From positions 1 to 64,000 of the forward strand of contig NZ_JAPUVI010000105.1 in assembly GCF_029255285.1 (NCBI RefSeq): 64,000 bases of DNA, written 5' to 3'. Position 1 is the first letter of the stretch; every line of letters begins with the position of its first letter. The position numbers and the translations under genes were made by a program. Below the pieces are notes generated by a model. It did not search any database, was not told the origin of the DNA, and worked only from the letters and a program-made list of their open reading frames with translations. This DNA is from Accumulibacter sp. Lineage in GTDB: Bacteria; Pseudomonadota; Gammaproteobacteria; Burkholderiales; Rhodocyclaceae. This document shows positions 18,291-27,036 of the stretch, one piece after another.

Positions 18291-19457
18291 ATGAGTTCCA
18301 CCGTGCTTCCCGACTATACTGGCGGCGGCATCGTCAATCTGATGCAGAGCATCGCGACGGCTTGCGGCAGCACGCGCGTTGTTTACCCCCAACTGGCCGC
18401 GCTGTCGGCCGCACAGCTTGCCCGCGCGCGTCACGTCGTGCTGCTGGTCATCGATGGCCTCGGCCTGCGCACGCTGGCCCGGCACTCGGCCAGCCCGACC
18501 CTGCACCGCCACTTGCTCGGCAGCATGACATCCGTTTTCCCGTCGACCACCGCCAGCGCCGTCACCGCCTTGATGACTGGTCTGGCGCCAGCGCAACACG
18601 GTCTGACCGGCTGGCACATGCACCTGGACGAGGTCGACCAGACCCTGTCGATCCTGCCGCTGACGCCCCGCCTCGGAACGGCCAAGCTGTTGCCCGCAGA
18701 ACTCCCGCCGCGCCTTTTCGAGCATCAGGCGCTCAGCCAGACGCTGGATCGCGAGTGCTGGGTGGTTGCGCCGACGAGCATTGCCGGCAGTGCCTTCAAC
18801 ATCTGGCACTCGCGCGGCGCGCAGCGCCTGGCCTATTCGACGCTAGGCGAAATGTTCGCCGGCCTGACCGATCTGCTGCGCGAAACCTCCAGGCCGCGCT
18901 ACATCTACGCCTACTATCCGGAGGTCGATAGCCTGTCGCACCATTACGGCACCGACAGCCGGCAAGCCCGACAGGCCCTGAGCGACTTCGACACCCTGTT
19001 CGGTGACTTCCTGCGTCGCCTGCGAGGCAGCAATTGCTGGCTGCTGGCGACCGCCGACCATGGTTTCATCGACTCACCCGGCCGGCGAGTCATCCAACTC
19101 GACGACCATCCGCAACTCGCCGCACTGCTCCAGCGCCCGTTGTGCGGCGAGCGGCGCGCCGCTTACTGCTACGTCGCCGCCGAACATCGGGCGGCCTTCG
19201 AGGCCTACGTGCGCCGCCATCTGGCACGTGCCGCCCACCTCTACGTCAGCGAGCGTCTGATCGCCGCCGGCTGGTTTGGCCCGCCACCCTTCCACCCGCG
19301 CCTCGCTTCGCGAGTCGGCGACTACACGCTGGTGATGAAAGACAACTGGACGATCAAGGACTGGCTGCCCGGTGAAAAGCGCTATACGATGCTCGGCGTA
19401 CACGGCGGCATCAGCACCAACGAAATGCGCGTTCCGCTGGTCGCGCTGCACGTCTAG
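18291..19457 (+). CDS. Alkaline-phosphatase-superfamily protein (nucleotide pyrophosphatase/phosphodiesterase-like)
   Basis: A 388-residue protein. V-V-L-L-V-I-D-G-L-G-L gives the first metal-binding Asp, and S-V-F-P-S-T-T-A-S-A supplies the catalytic Thr/Ser. Y-Y-P-E-V-D-S-L-S-H-H-Y-G and T-A-D-H-G provide the remaining Asp/His metal ligands, as does V-H-G-G near the end. This is the full two-zinc site of nucleotide pyrophosphatase/phosphodiesterases. No signal peptide is visible, so it should be cytoplasmic. Real substrate unknown. It begins 58 nt after the metallo-hydrolase, so the two may be cotranscribed. Confidence 0.88.
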   Translation: MSSTVLPDYTGGGIVNLMQSIATACGSTRVVYPQLAALSAAQLARARHVVLLVIDGLGLRTLARHSASPTLHRHLLGSMTSVFPSTTASAVTALMTGLAPAQHGLTGWHMHLDEVDQTLSILPLTPRLGTAKLLPAELPPRLFEHQALSQTLDRECWVVAPTSIAGSAFNIWHSRGAQRLAYSTLGEMFAGLTDLLRETSRPRYIYAYYPEVDSLSHHYGTDSRQARQALSDFDTLFGDFLRRLRGSNCWLLATADHGFIDSPGRRVIQLDDHPQLAALLQRPLCGERRAAYCYVAAEHRAAFEAYVRRHLARAAHLYVSERLIAAGWFGPPPFHPRLASRVGDYTLVMKDNWTIKDWLPGEKRYTMLGVHGGISTNEMRVPLVALHV

Positions 19458-19496
19458 CGGCGCCGCGCCGGATAGCAATCTCGCAGGAGTCGAAAG

Positions 19497-19886
19497 ATGG
19501 TCAAGGACAGCGCGAAATCCGCCCGCACCGATCTCCTGATCGCCGAGGCGATACGCAATCGTCAGAACAGGGAGGCCGGCTATCGCGAGCGGGCGCTTAA
19601 AATCTATCCCTGGATCTGTGGTCGCTGCGCCCGGGAGTTCACTCAGCAGAACTTGCGCGAGCTGACGGTCCATCACCGCGACCACAATCACGAGAACAAT
19701 CCTCCTGACGGCAGCAACTGGGAACTGCTGTGCCTCTACTGCCACGACAACGAACACGCCCGGCAACTCGACGCCGAAGCCGCGCGCCGGGCTGGGATGG
19801 GCGCGCCAGCTTCGCCGGGCAGCCAACGGGCAACGGCGAATCCCTTTGCCCATCTGAAGGATCTGCTGACGCGCCAGAACGACTGA
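19497..19886 (+). CDS. yajD: HNH nuclease, YajD family
   Basis: A 129-residue basic protein. Two cysteine pairs, C-G-R-C and C-L-Y-C-H, form a zinc knuckle around the HNH core V-H-H-R-D-H-N-H-x-N-N-P-P-D-G-S-N-W-E-L-L. The match to the small YajD HNH proteins common in proteobacteria is good, including the D-G-S-N-W-E-L-L stretch. A GGAG ribosome site precedes the ATG. Physiological target is not known; the genomic setting does not suggest restriction-modification. Confidence 0.88.
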   Translation: MVKDSAKSARTDLLIAEAIRNRQNREAGYRERALKIYPWICGRCAREFTQQNLRELTVHHRDHNHENNPPDGSNWELLCLYCHDNEHARQLDAEAARRAGMGAPASPGSQRATANPFAHLKDLLTRQND

Positions 19887-19921
19887 GGCGGCACGTCGCT
19901 GTGCAAGAAAAGATAGACAGA

Positions 19922-20770
19922 ATGGCCAATCAGTGCAGCTTCCAGCTCCTGGAAGACATCGCGCGCGACCTTTCCGGCGAGGTGGTGTGCTTTCCGACCT
20001 TCCTCGACATTACCTTTCAAGTCCGCAGCGCGCTCAAAAACCCCGATCTGACGATCAAGCAGCTCGCCAAGCTGGTCGGCGCCGAACCCTTGATGAGCAC
20101 CAAGGTCATTCGTTTGGCCAATTCGGCGGCGATGAACCGTTCCGGTCGAAGCATCGTCGACGTCAGTGGCGCGATTGCCCGCGTCGGCCTGGAAGCCGTG
20201 CGCAGCGTTTCGTTTGCCGTAGCCATGGAGCAACTGCTCAATTCGAAGAAGATGGCTCCGTTCCAGGCGCTGTCTCGACGCCTGTGGGAACATACGATGC
20301 ATGTTACGGCGCTGTGCCGAGTACTGGCCCGCCGCTGCACGCCGATCAATCCGGACGAAGCCATGTTCGCCGGCCTGATCCACGACATCGGCGTATTTTA
20401 CCTGCTGTCGCGCGCGGCGAGCTTCCCGGAACTGGTCGCCGACCCCGCCGAGCTGCATCAGTTGTTGGCCCATTGGCATGCGGACATTGGTCACGCGCTG
20501 CTGGCCGCCATGGGGCTGCCAGAGGATTTGCTGATCGTCGTTCGCGAGCACGAACAGGATCGCCGTCTCACGACACTCGACGGTGTAGGCGACGTTCTTT
20601 TCGTCGCCAACAAACTGGCCAATGTACAGCAGGGCTGGCGGGACCCCCAGTATTGCGCCGCTGTCGACACCACGGTTCTCGCCCACTTGTATGACCCCGA
20701 AGTGCTCGGCGCGCTGCTTTCCGAGTCGGCTGAGGACGTCGCGTCCCTGAAGAGCGCGCTCGGCACCTGA
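19922..20770 (+). CDS. HDOD-domain signalling protein
   Basis: A 282-residue protein occupied almost entirely by an HDOD domain (F-P-T-F-L-D-I-T ... N-P-D-L-T-I-K-Q-L-A-K-L-V-G-A-E-P-L-M-S then a metal-site-like H-D-I-G at about residue 157). HDOD proteins relate to HD phosphodiesterases and usually act as non-enzymatic partners in two-component or cyclic di-GMP pathways. ATG 19922 is preferred; a GTG 21 nt upstream (19901) is possible. Starts 35 nt after yajD. Confidence 0.88.
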   Translation: MANQCSFQLLEDIARDLSGEVVCFPTFLDITFQVRSALKNPDLTIKQLAKLVGAEPLMSTKVIRLANSAAMNRSGRSIVDVSGAIARVGLEAVRSVSFAVAMEQLLNSKKMAPFQALSRRLWEHTMHVTALCRVLARRCTPINPDEAMFAGLIHDIGVFYLLSRAASFPELVADPAELHQLLAHWHADIGHALLAAMGLPEDLLIVVREHEQDRRLTTLDGVGDVLFVANKLANVQQGWRDPQYCAAVDTTVLAHLYDPEVLGALLSESAEDVASLKSALGT

Positions 20771-20834
20771 GCTTCGCACAAAGCCGCCCGACTAGGCCGT
20801 GCCCGCCCACAGCCCGGGCGGTCGGGTCGCCGTG

Positions 20835-21344
20835 CTACAGCCGCCGAATCTTCTCGAGCAACGCCGTGGTCGACGTCTGATGGACGAACGGCAGCGAGAC
20901 GACGCGGCCACCCCAGTCGCCCACTTCCCGGTGGCCGACGATCTTGTCGACTGGCCAGTCGCCTCCCTTGACCAGAATATCCGGCCGGCAGTCAAGAATC
21001 CGTTGCAGCGGCGTGTCCTCGTCGAACCAGGTGACGAGCGATACCGATTCCTGAGCGGCGATCACTGCCAGGCGGTCGGCCAGGGTGTTGACCGGACGGT
21101 CATCGCCCTTGCCGAGCCGTTTCACCGAGTCGTCCGAATTGACGGCGACGACCAGCGCAGCGCCAAGCGCCCTGGCCTGGGCAAGAAGGGTCACGTGACC
21201 GCGGTGAACGATGTCGAAGCAGCCGTTGGTGAATACCAGCGGACGCCGCAGGCCGGCACAGCATTCGGCGAGTCGCTGCGGGGTGACGATCTTGTCCTCG
21301 AAAGCAATGGATGGGGTCGGCGGCAGGCGGATTGGATCAGACAT
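20835..21344 (-). CDS. rfaE2: D-glycero-beta-D-manno-heptose 1-phosphate adenylyltransferase
   Basis: Activates heptose 1-phosphate to ADP-heptose for the lipopolysaccharide inner core. The 169-residue protein has the nucleotidyltransferase motif F-T-N-G-C-F-D-I-V-H-R-G-H-V (HxGH type), then V-A-V-N-S-D-D-S-V-K-R-L-G-K and L-V-K-G-G-D-W, typical of the stand-alone C-terminal half of HldE. GGAG lies 8 nt upstream of the ATG. It is on the minus strand between plus-strand units. Confidence 0.95.
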   Translation of the reverse strand: MSDPIRLPPTPSIAFEDKIVTPQRLAECCAGLRRPLVFTNGCFDIVHRGHVTLLAQARALGAALVVAVNSDDSVKRLGKGDDRPVNTLADRLAVIAAQESVSLVTWFDEDTPLQRILDCRPDILVKGGDWPVDKIVGHREVGDWGGRVVSLPFVHQTSTTALLEKIRRL

Positions 21345-21526
21345 CGTTTGGACTCCGTGCGTTCTCCTCCGTCCAGGCCGGTGAAATCACAAAGGCTGAT
21401 CGGCAGGCGAAGCGCTCGAGTTTCTCATCCCGCGAAGCGGCCGGCAAGCTCCCGCCAAGCACGCCAGGCGACCATCCATGCGGCGGCGCTGTGACCGATC
21501 GCACGGAGGCGCGCGCGGCGACTCGG

Positions 21527-21532
21527 TATAAT
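21527..21532 (+). promoter_or_regulatory. -10 box upstream of the exosortase-associated ACP gene
   Basis: Perfect TATAAT, 68 nt before the ATG at 21601, with no good TTGACA 17 nt upstream (an activator or extended contact may be needed). The plausible start of the ACP-hydrolase 2-hydrolase 1 transcript. Confidence 0.5.
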
Positions 21533-21600
21533 CGCCGCTCGATCGACCCCGCCTGGCCGCCAGGCGACATTCCGGAGAGGTTCCGGCAACAGGAGGCTGT

Positions 21601-21852
21601 ATGGAAATTGGAGACGAGGTGGTGGAGATTCTCGACGAAGTCTTGAGTCTCAAGGGCCGCGCCAGCGAGTTCAGGCTCGACACGCCTTTGCTGGGCGCGA
21701 TCCCGGAGCTCGATTCGATGGCGGTGGTCGCCCTCATCACCACGCTGGAGGAACGCTTCGGCTTCGTCGTCGAGGACGACGAAATCGACGGCACGGTGTT
21801 CGCGACCCTGGGCTCCCTGCTCGACTTCGTACACGGCAAGCTGGTCGCCTGA
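21601..21852 (+). CDS. Acyl carrier protein, exosortase-system-associated
   Basis: An 83-residue acidic protein with the carrier-protein motif E-L-D-S-M; Ser39 should carry 4'-phosphopantetheine. It is followed 13 nt later by the two exosortase-associated hydrolases, the arrangement seen in PEP-CTERM/exosortase type-A clusters, where this ACP is thought to serve a dedicated acylation step. It is distinct from the housekeeping fatty-acid ACP, whose motif is D-S-L. Confidence 0.9.
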   Translation: MEIGDEVVEILDEVLSLKGRASEFRLDTPLLGAIPELDSMAVVALITTLEERFGFVVEDDEIDGTVFATLGSLLDFVHGKLVA

Positions 21853-21865
21853 GCGCCACGGCGAC

Positions 21866-22687
21866 ATGGTTCTGCAAGCCTTTTTTCTGCCGGCATCGCC
21901 AGGCCAGCGTTTTGCCCTGTTACATGCTCCGGATGGCGCCGCACAAGTCCGTGGGGCGGTGGTATACGTCCACCCGTTCGCCGAAGAACTCAACAAATCC
22001 CGCCGCATGGCTGCTTTGCAGGCGAGGGCGATGGCGGCTGCCGGCTACCTGGTTCTGCAGATCGACCTGCTGGGCTGTGGCGACAGCTCGGGCGATTTCG
22101 GCGATGCCACCTGGGAAGCCTGGCTGGCCGACGTCGAACTGGCGTGCGCCTGGCTGCTCGAGCGAAACAGCGCACCCCTCTGGTTATGGGGTCAGCGCAC
22201 CGGCTGCCTGCTGGCCAACGAGGTGGCGAACCGGATGACTCGTCCGGTTAACCTGCTGTTTTGGCAGCCTGTCGTTTCCGGCAAGCAGTTTTTACACCAG
22301 TTTCTGCGCCTGAAGGTCGCTGCGCAAATGCTCGGTGGCGACAACAAGGGCGCGATGGAAGGGCTGCGCCAGCAGTTGCAGCGGGGTGAGTCGGTCGAAA
22401 TCGCGGGCTATCGGCTGTCCGCGGCGCTGGCCGGGGGCTTGGAGAAGGCGGAACTGCTGCTGCCACACCGTTCTGGCCGCGTCGAGTGGCTGGAGATCTC
22501 CAGCAAGACGGATGGCAGCCTGTCACCGGTCGCGCTGGCGCGGCTAGGACAGTGGCAAGCCGCTGGCCATCGAGCCCGGGGCAGATCGGTAAACGGTCCG
22601 GCATTCTGGCAAACGGCTGAGATCAACGAGTGTCCAGCCTTGCTCGAAGCCAGCCTCCGGCTCATGGGGGAAAGCCTTCCGACATGA
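21866..22687 (+). CDS. Hydrolase 2, exosortase A system-associated (alpha/beta hydrolase fold)
   Basis: A 273-residue protein. V-V-Y-V-H-P-F-A-E-E-L-N-K-S-R-R-M and L-Q-I-D-L-L-G-C-G-D-S-S-G-D-F match the exosortase-associated hydrolase 2 family well. At the nucleophile elbow the sequence is W-G-Q-R-T-G, so the usual Ser of G-x-S-x-G is absent. Overlaps the next gene by ATGA at 22684-22687. Its role in exopolysaccharide or PEP-CTERM export is not established. Confidence 0.88.
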   Translation: MVLQAFFLPASPGQRFALLHAPDGAAQVRGAVVYVHPFAEELNKSRRMAALQARAMAAAGYLVLQIDLLGCGDSSGDFGDATWEAWLADVELACAWLLERNSAPLWLWGQRTGCLLANEVANRMTRPVNLLFWQPVVSGKQFLHQFLRLKVAAQMLGGDNKGAMEGLRQQLQRGESVEIAGYRLSAALAGGLEKAELLLPHRSGRVEWLEISSKTDGSLSPVALARLGQWQAAGHRARGRSVNGPAFWQTAEINECPALLEASLRLMGESLPT

Positions 22688-23640
22688 GCATCGTCGAACA
22701 AGCCCTACTCATTCCCTGCGCCGGCGAACTGCTACCGGCCATCGTGGCCTGGCCGCGCCATTTGCTCCGGGAGGATGATCCGCCTCAACAGGCGGCGGCG
22801 ACGGTCGCGGCAATAGGGAAGCAGGAATTGTGGACTGCCACGCACGACGGTGCGGCCGATTGCCGCGCCGCCTGCGGCGTGCTGCTCGTTGTCGGCGGCC
22901 CGCAGTATCGGGTCGGCAGCCATCGGCAGTTCCTGTTGCTCGCTCGTCGCTTGGCGGCCGAAGGCTACCCGGTGATGCGCTTCGACTACCGAGGCATGGG
23001 CGACGCCGGCGGCGCGATGCGTAGCTTCGAAGAGGTGTCCGAGGACATTGCTGCGGCCATCGACACGTTCCGGCAGCACTGCCCATCGGTACGCCGTATC
23101 GTATTGTGGGGACTCTGCGATGCGGCTTCGGCGGCCTTGCTATACGTTCACGCGAGGGCAGACGTGAGGCTTGCCGGATTGGTGGTGCTCAACCCCTGGG
23201 TACGTTCGGAAGCCAGCCTGGCGCAGACACATATCAAACACTACTATGGACAGCGCCTGTTGGAAGCTCAGTTCTGGCGGAAACTGCTGAGCGGCCGCCT
23301 GACCGTCCTGAAATCGCTGCGTGAGCTGCTGCGAACGGCGCTCACGGCACGCCGCGGTGCGTCGAACGATGCGCCGTCGCTGTCCTTCCAGGACCGCATG
23401 GCCGCCGGCTGGCGGCAGTTCACCGGGCCCGTGCTGCTCATCCTGAGCGGCCAGGATTACACGGCGAAGGAATTTCTCGAGTTCGTCAGCCGTCACCCTG
23501 ACTGGGCCGGCCTTACCGAGGCGGCCAATGTGCGCCGGGTCGACGTGGCCGACGCCGACCATACGTTTTCCTGTGCCGCCTGGCGCACGCAGGTCGAGGA
23601 CGCCACCCTGGAGTGGCTCGACAGGCTGACGGCGGTCTGA
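22684..23640 (+). CDS. Hydrolase 1, exosortase A system-associated (alpha/beta hydrolase fold)
   Basis: A 318-residue protein. G-G-P-Q-Y-R-V-G-S-H-R-Q-F and M-R-F-D-Y-R-G-M-G-D-A-G-G are the hallmark segments of exosortase-associated hydrolase 1. The elbow reads G-L-C-D-A, with Cys in place of Ser. D-A-D-H-T-F near the end supplies a His. Translation is coupled to hydrolase 2 (ATGA overlap). The two hydrolases always travel as a pair in exosortase type-A genomes. Confidence 0.9.
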   Translation: MSIVEQALLIPCAGELLPAIVAWPRHLLREDDPPQQAAATVAAIGKQELWTATHDGAADCRAACGVLLVVGGPQYRVGSHRQFLLLARRLAAEGYPVMRFDYRGMGDAGGAMRSFEEVSEDIAAAIDTFRQHCPSVRRIVLWGLCDAASAALLYVHARADVRLAGLVVLNPWVRSEASLAQTHIKHYYGQRLLEAQFWRKLLSGRLTVLKSLRELLRTALTARRGASNDAPSLSFQDRMAAGWRQFTGPVLLILSGQDYTAKEFLEFVSRHPDWAGLTEAANVRRVDVADADHTFSCAAWRTQVEDATLEWLDRLTAV

Positions 23641-23700
23641 CGTGGGCGGCCGAAGGCGCGTCGCCACGACTACGGCGGCGGTGAGGAAAGGAATAGTCGT

Positions 23701-24888
23701 ATGACTCCGTCGACAAACGGTGCACAGCGGCGCCGGAGCACCGGCCATGGGCCGGCACGTCCCGGCTCGTCGCGCTGGTTCGCGCGCTATCGCTGGCTGA
23801 TCGGCGGCGGCTGGCTGCTGGTGTTGCTGATCGTCGGCTGGCTGCTGTTCTTCGGTTCGGACCGAGCGCCGCTTGCCACACCGGTCGGCGCCTCCGCCGA
23901 GCGTTCGGCGGCCGCGCCGAAAGCGGCCGACAAGCTGCCAGCGGTCAGCTTGCCGGCGGACGACGCGGCGCACGACAGGCTCACCGAATGGTGGTACTAC
24001 AGCGGGCACCTGCAGACCGATTCCGGCGAACGCTTTTCCTTCCATATGGCGTCATTTCTGCGCAAGGGAACGCTTACGCACACCGTCTTCCACGGTTCGC
24101 TGCTCGATCATCAGAAAGAAAAACTCTACACCGAACAGGCCCGTACCGCCGGCAATCCGTCGGAGGGTCAGCGGGATGGCTTCGACTTCCGGTTCGGCAA
24201 CTGGCGGCTGCAGGGAAGTGGCAGCCAGCACACGGCGGCGATGGCGGGCAAGGACTTCGCGCTCGAGCTGCAGATGAGCGACAGCGCGCCGCCAGTCCTG
24301 CATCAGGCGCCGGGGACGCCGGTCGCCGGGTTGCTCGATTTCGGTGCGGCCGGCAAGAGCTACTACACCTCGCGTCCGCGGATGAGCGCGCAGGGCACGT
24401 TGACCGTCGCTGGGAACGTCAAGGCGGTACGCGGCGAAGTGTGGTTCGACCATCAATGGGGCGACTTCGAAGCGGCCCAATTGCGCTGGAACTGGTTTGC
24501 CCTGCAGTTGTCCGACGGTGCCGACCTGATGCTGTTCGAACTCTTCGATCGCCAGGGTGGGCCAGTGTTGCGCATGGGCACCTACGTCAAGGGCGGAGTG
24601 ACCCGCGCCCTCGGCGCGGCGGACTTCGAGGCGACGGCGCACGGTAACTGGAGGAGCCCCTCGTCAGGGGTTGTCTATCCCGTCTTGTGGACTCTCTCGG
24701 TACCTTCTCAGGGGCTCAGACTCACGGTCGATCCAGTAATTCGCTGGAGCCAGTTCGACGCCCGGACGACGACGCTGAACGTCTATTGGGAAGGCGCGGT
24801 GAAGCTCAGTGGCTCACACGCCGGCGTCGGTTTCATGGAACTGAGTGGCTATCCGCCGATACGCGAGGACAGGGTGAACAAGCCCTAG
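23701..24888 (+). CDS. CrtC/AttH-like lipocalin-fold protein, membrane-anchored
   Basis: A 395-residue protein. One N-terminal transmembrane segment (about residues 32-52, rich in Leu/Trp/Val) is followed by a low-complexity Ala stretch. The two-part lipocalin-like domain then begins at E-W-W-Y-Y-S-G-H-L, and continues with F-S-F-H-M-A-S-F and D-H-Q-W-G-D-F. These patterns define the AttH/CrtC (hydroxyneurosporene synthase-type) family. The domain should face the periplasm. Family members bind or hydrate lipophilic substrates; function here is unknown. 60 nt after hydrolase 1. Confidence 0.83.
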   Translation: MTPSTNGAQRRRSTGHGPARPGSSRWFARYRWLIGGGWLLVLLIVGWLLFFGSDRAPLATPVGASAERSAAAPKAADKLPAVSLPADDAAHDRLTEWWYYSGHLQTDSGERFSFHMASFLRKGTLTHTVFHGSLLDHQKEKLYTEQARTAGNPSEGQRDGFDFRFGNWRLQGSGSQHTAAMAGKDFALELQMSDSAPPVLHQAPGTPVAGLLDFGAAGKSYYTSRPRMSAQGTLTVAGNVKAVRGEVWFDHQWGDFEAAQLRWNWFALQLSDGADLMLFELFDRQGGPVLRMGTYVKGGVTRALGAADFEATAHGNWRSPSSGVVYPVLWTLSVPSQGLRLTVDPVIRWSQFDARTTTLNVYWEGAVKLSGSHAGVGFMELSGYPPIREDRVNKP

Positions 24889-25303
24889 TCGACCAGCGAC
24901 CAGGCCCGCCGCGCCCTACGCGCTGGCTGCGACAGCAGATCGGCCTTGGGCGGGCCCGGAGCGGTCCTTGCGATGGGCGAAGGCCCGCATAGCGATTGAC
25001 TTGCAATGCCGCATCCGACGATACTTGTTGTTCGCCCTTGAGTTCCCATGTTCGTGGCGACCGACCGGTTTCCAGGGCACCGAGTCAGGCGACGATGCGA
25101 AATCTCACGTATGTTTCCTTGTCCACTTGCTAGTGTACGGCTGTCCCTGTCATCGACGACAGACGGACGCGAGCGCGCTGTTGTGTTGCCACGCGAAGCC
25201 TGCGGCTTAGTTTCGGGCGGCGAGTTTGTCTCCTGATTGATTCGGCGAGTCCAGGTGGCCTTGAAGCCAGCTCCGGCTCGCCGCTGATGGATGGTCTCTG
25301 GTA
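24889..25303. other. 415-nt intergenic stretch, no gene supported
   Basis: Separates the lipocalin-like gene from the caspase-MORN gene. Both strands have only short, unrecognisable open frames. It should contain the promoter of the caspase-MORN gene, but I see no strong -35/-10 pair and no clear terminator hairpin. Confidence 0.5.
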
Positions 25304-26902
25304 ATGGTCTGGCGAATTGTCTGTTTAGTGATGATGCTGGCGGCGTTCTCGTTTGGCGGGCTGACGCCGGCGTCGGCTGCCGAGCGCCGAGTCGCACTGG
25401 TCATTGGCAACGCCAAGTACAAGGAGGCGCCACTGACCAACCCGGTCAACGACGCGCGCGACATGGCGGCCGCCCTGCAGCGCACGGGTTTCGAAGTCAT
25501 CGTTGCCCTCGACGCGACGCAGAAGGAAATGAACCGGGCGATCGCCAGGTTTGGCGACCGCCTGACGGCCGATAGTGTTGCTCTCTTTTACTACGCCGGG
25601 CACGGCATGCAGGTGCGCGGCAAGAACTACCTGATTCCCATTGATGCCGAGATCAAGAGCGAGTCGTCGGTGCGCGTCGAATCGGTCGATGTCGACGGCG
25701 TTCTCGACCAGCTCAGTACCAGCGACCTGAACGTCGTCATCCTCGACGCCTGTCGCAACAACCCTTTCGAGCGCCGCGCCAACCGCAGTGTCGGTGCCGC
25801 CGGTCTGGCCCAAATGGAAGCCCCGAAAGGCAGCTTGATCGCCTACGCGACGGCACCGGGCAGGACGGCGGCCGATGGTGAAGGACGTAACGGGCTATAC
25901 ACCCAGGCACTCCTGAAGTATGTTCAGGAGCCGGGTCTGACCATAGAGCAGGTGTTCAAAAACGTACGTCGGGAGGTCGCCAAGGCCACACGTGACGGAC
26001 AGATTCCCTGGGAGTCCTCATCGATGACCGGCGATTTCTACTTCATGCCCGGTTCCCGCCCGGCGCCGGTGCTGAGCCAGCCGGTAGCCGTCGTTCCGGC
26101 CACCAAAGCGCCCGTCGCTGCCGCGCCGAAACCGGCACAGGTCCAGGAAGTCGCCCCGTCTATCGGTCTCGCGAGGCAGAACGACGCCGGCCAGACGCCG
26201 AACGGCGGTGCTCCGACGCTTGCCGTCGGTATGCCGTCGCAAGCCGCGACGGCGGCGCCCGAGCCGCCGTTGCCGTCCTCCGCCAGACCAGCCACACTGG
26301 CGGCGGTGTCCGTCCCCACCGCTCCACCCCCTGCCGAGCCGGCGGCCGCCATTGCCCGACCCGAACCAGCGCTCGAAACCAAGGAACGAGTGATCAAGAC
26401 CGAAGCCTTCACGGCGACCGGCAAACTGTCGCTTGACGGCTCTGGGGCGATGACCGGCGAAGGAGTCATCCAGTGGGTAAACGGCGACCGCTATGAGGGG
26501 ACGATGGTGGCCGGCCGGAAGCACGGCAAAGGAATCTTCACTTGGGGTAACGGGCAGCGCTACGATGGCGAGTGGAGGGACGATTCGATCAACGGCAGCG
26601 GTATCCTCAACTACACCAACGGCGACCGCTACGAAGGAACGTTCAAGGACGGAGAACCGCACGGCACCGGAACCTATACGATGCGTAACGGCGATTTCTA
26701 TACCGGCGCCTGGGTCAATGGGAACCGACATGGCTTGGGCCGCCTGACCTGGACGACCGGGGACTACTGGGAAGGCGAGTTTCGCGACGGCAAACAAACC
26801 GACAATGGCCGAATGCACTCGAGCCAGGCGATCGTGGACAAGATGGCCGGACAAACGGCCTCGCCTCCCGACAAGGCCGCGGCCAAGAAAAAGGGCAAAT
26901 AG
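25304..26902 (+). CDS. Secreted caspase-like (C14) protein with C-terminal MORN repeats
   Basis: A 532-residue protein. Residues 1-26 are a signal peptide ending A-S-A-A. Residues 28-250 are a caspase-fold domain with Y-Y-A-G-H100-G and L-D-A-C150-R-N-N-P, the catalytic His/Cys pair; R-R-V-A-L-V-I-G-N begins the fold. A Pro/Ala-rich linker (about 255-365) leads to about five or six MORN repeats (385-505; G-D-R-Y-E-G-T, G-Q-R-Y-D-G-E, G-D-Y-W-E-G-E). Probably periplasmic: a protease, or a scaffold with protease fold, attached by MORN repeats to membrane or wall. A 7-bp hairpin (26910-26929) follows. Confidence 0.9.
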   Translation: MVWRIVCLVMMLAAFSFGGLTPASAAERRVALVIGNAKYKEAPLTNPVNDARDMAAALQRTGFEVIVALDATQKEMNRAIARFGDRLTADSVALFYYAGHGMQVRGKNYLIPIDAEIKSESSVRVESVDVDGVLDQLSTSDLNVVILDACRNNPFERRANRSVGAAGLAQMEAPKGSLIAYATAPGRTAADGEGRNGLYTQALLKYVQEPGLTIEQVFKNVRREVAKATRDGQIPWESSSMTGDFYFMPGSRPAPVLSQPVAVVPATKAPVAAAPKPAQVQEVAPSIGLARQNDAGQTPNGGAPTLAVGMPSQAATAAPEPPLPSSARPATLAAVSVPTAPPPAEPAAAIARPEPALETKERVIKTEAFTATGKLSLDGSGAMTGEGVIQWVNGDRYEGTMVAGRKHGKGIFTWGNGQRYDGEWRDDSINGSGILNYTNGDRYEGTFKDGEPHGTGTYTMRNGDFYTGAWVNGNRHGLGRLTWTTGDYWEGEFRDGKQTDNGRMHSSQAIVDKMAGQTASPPDKAAAKKKGK

Positions 26903-26909
26903 CGAAGAC

Positions 26910-26929
26910 CACAGCCGGCCTGGGCTGTG
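26910..26929 (+). terminator. Weak hairpin after the caspase-MORN gene
   Basis: CACAGCC (26910-26916) pairs with GGCTGTG (26923-26929) around a 6-nt loop, 8 nt after the stop codon. No T-tract follows, so this is only a candidate terminator. Confidence 0.3.
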
Positions 26930-27036
26930 CCCTTGCCGTAAACCGGCGAGTCCGGCTATTCCTTTGGTCGATCGTCGAGCGACCGACAGCTCGTCCGCCA
27001 GCGAGCGGGAATCCTGAATCGCCCACTGCCAAGCTC

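Noticed and set aside
26018..26854. Minus-strand frame opposite the MORN repeats
   Set aside because: Antisense of a repetitive Gly/Asp-rich coding region, giving a low-complexity peptide.
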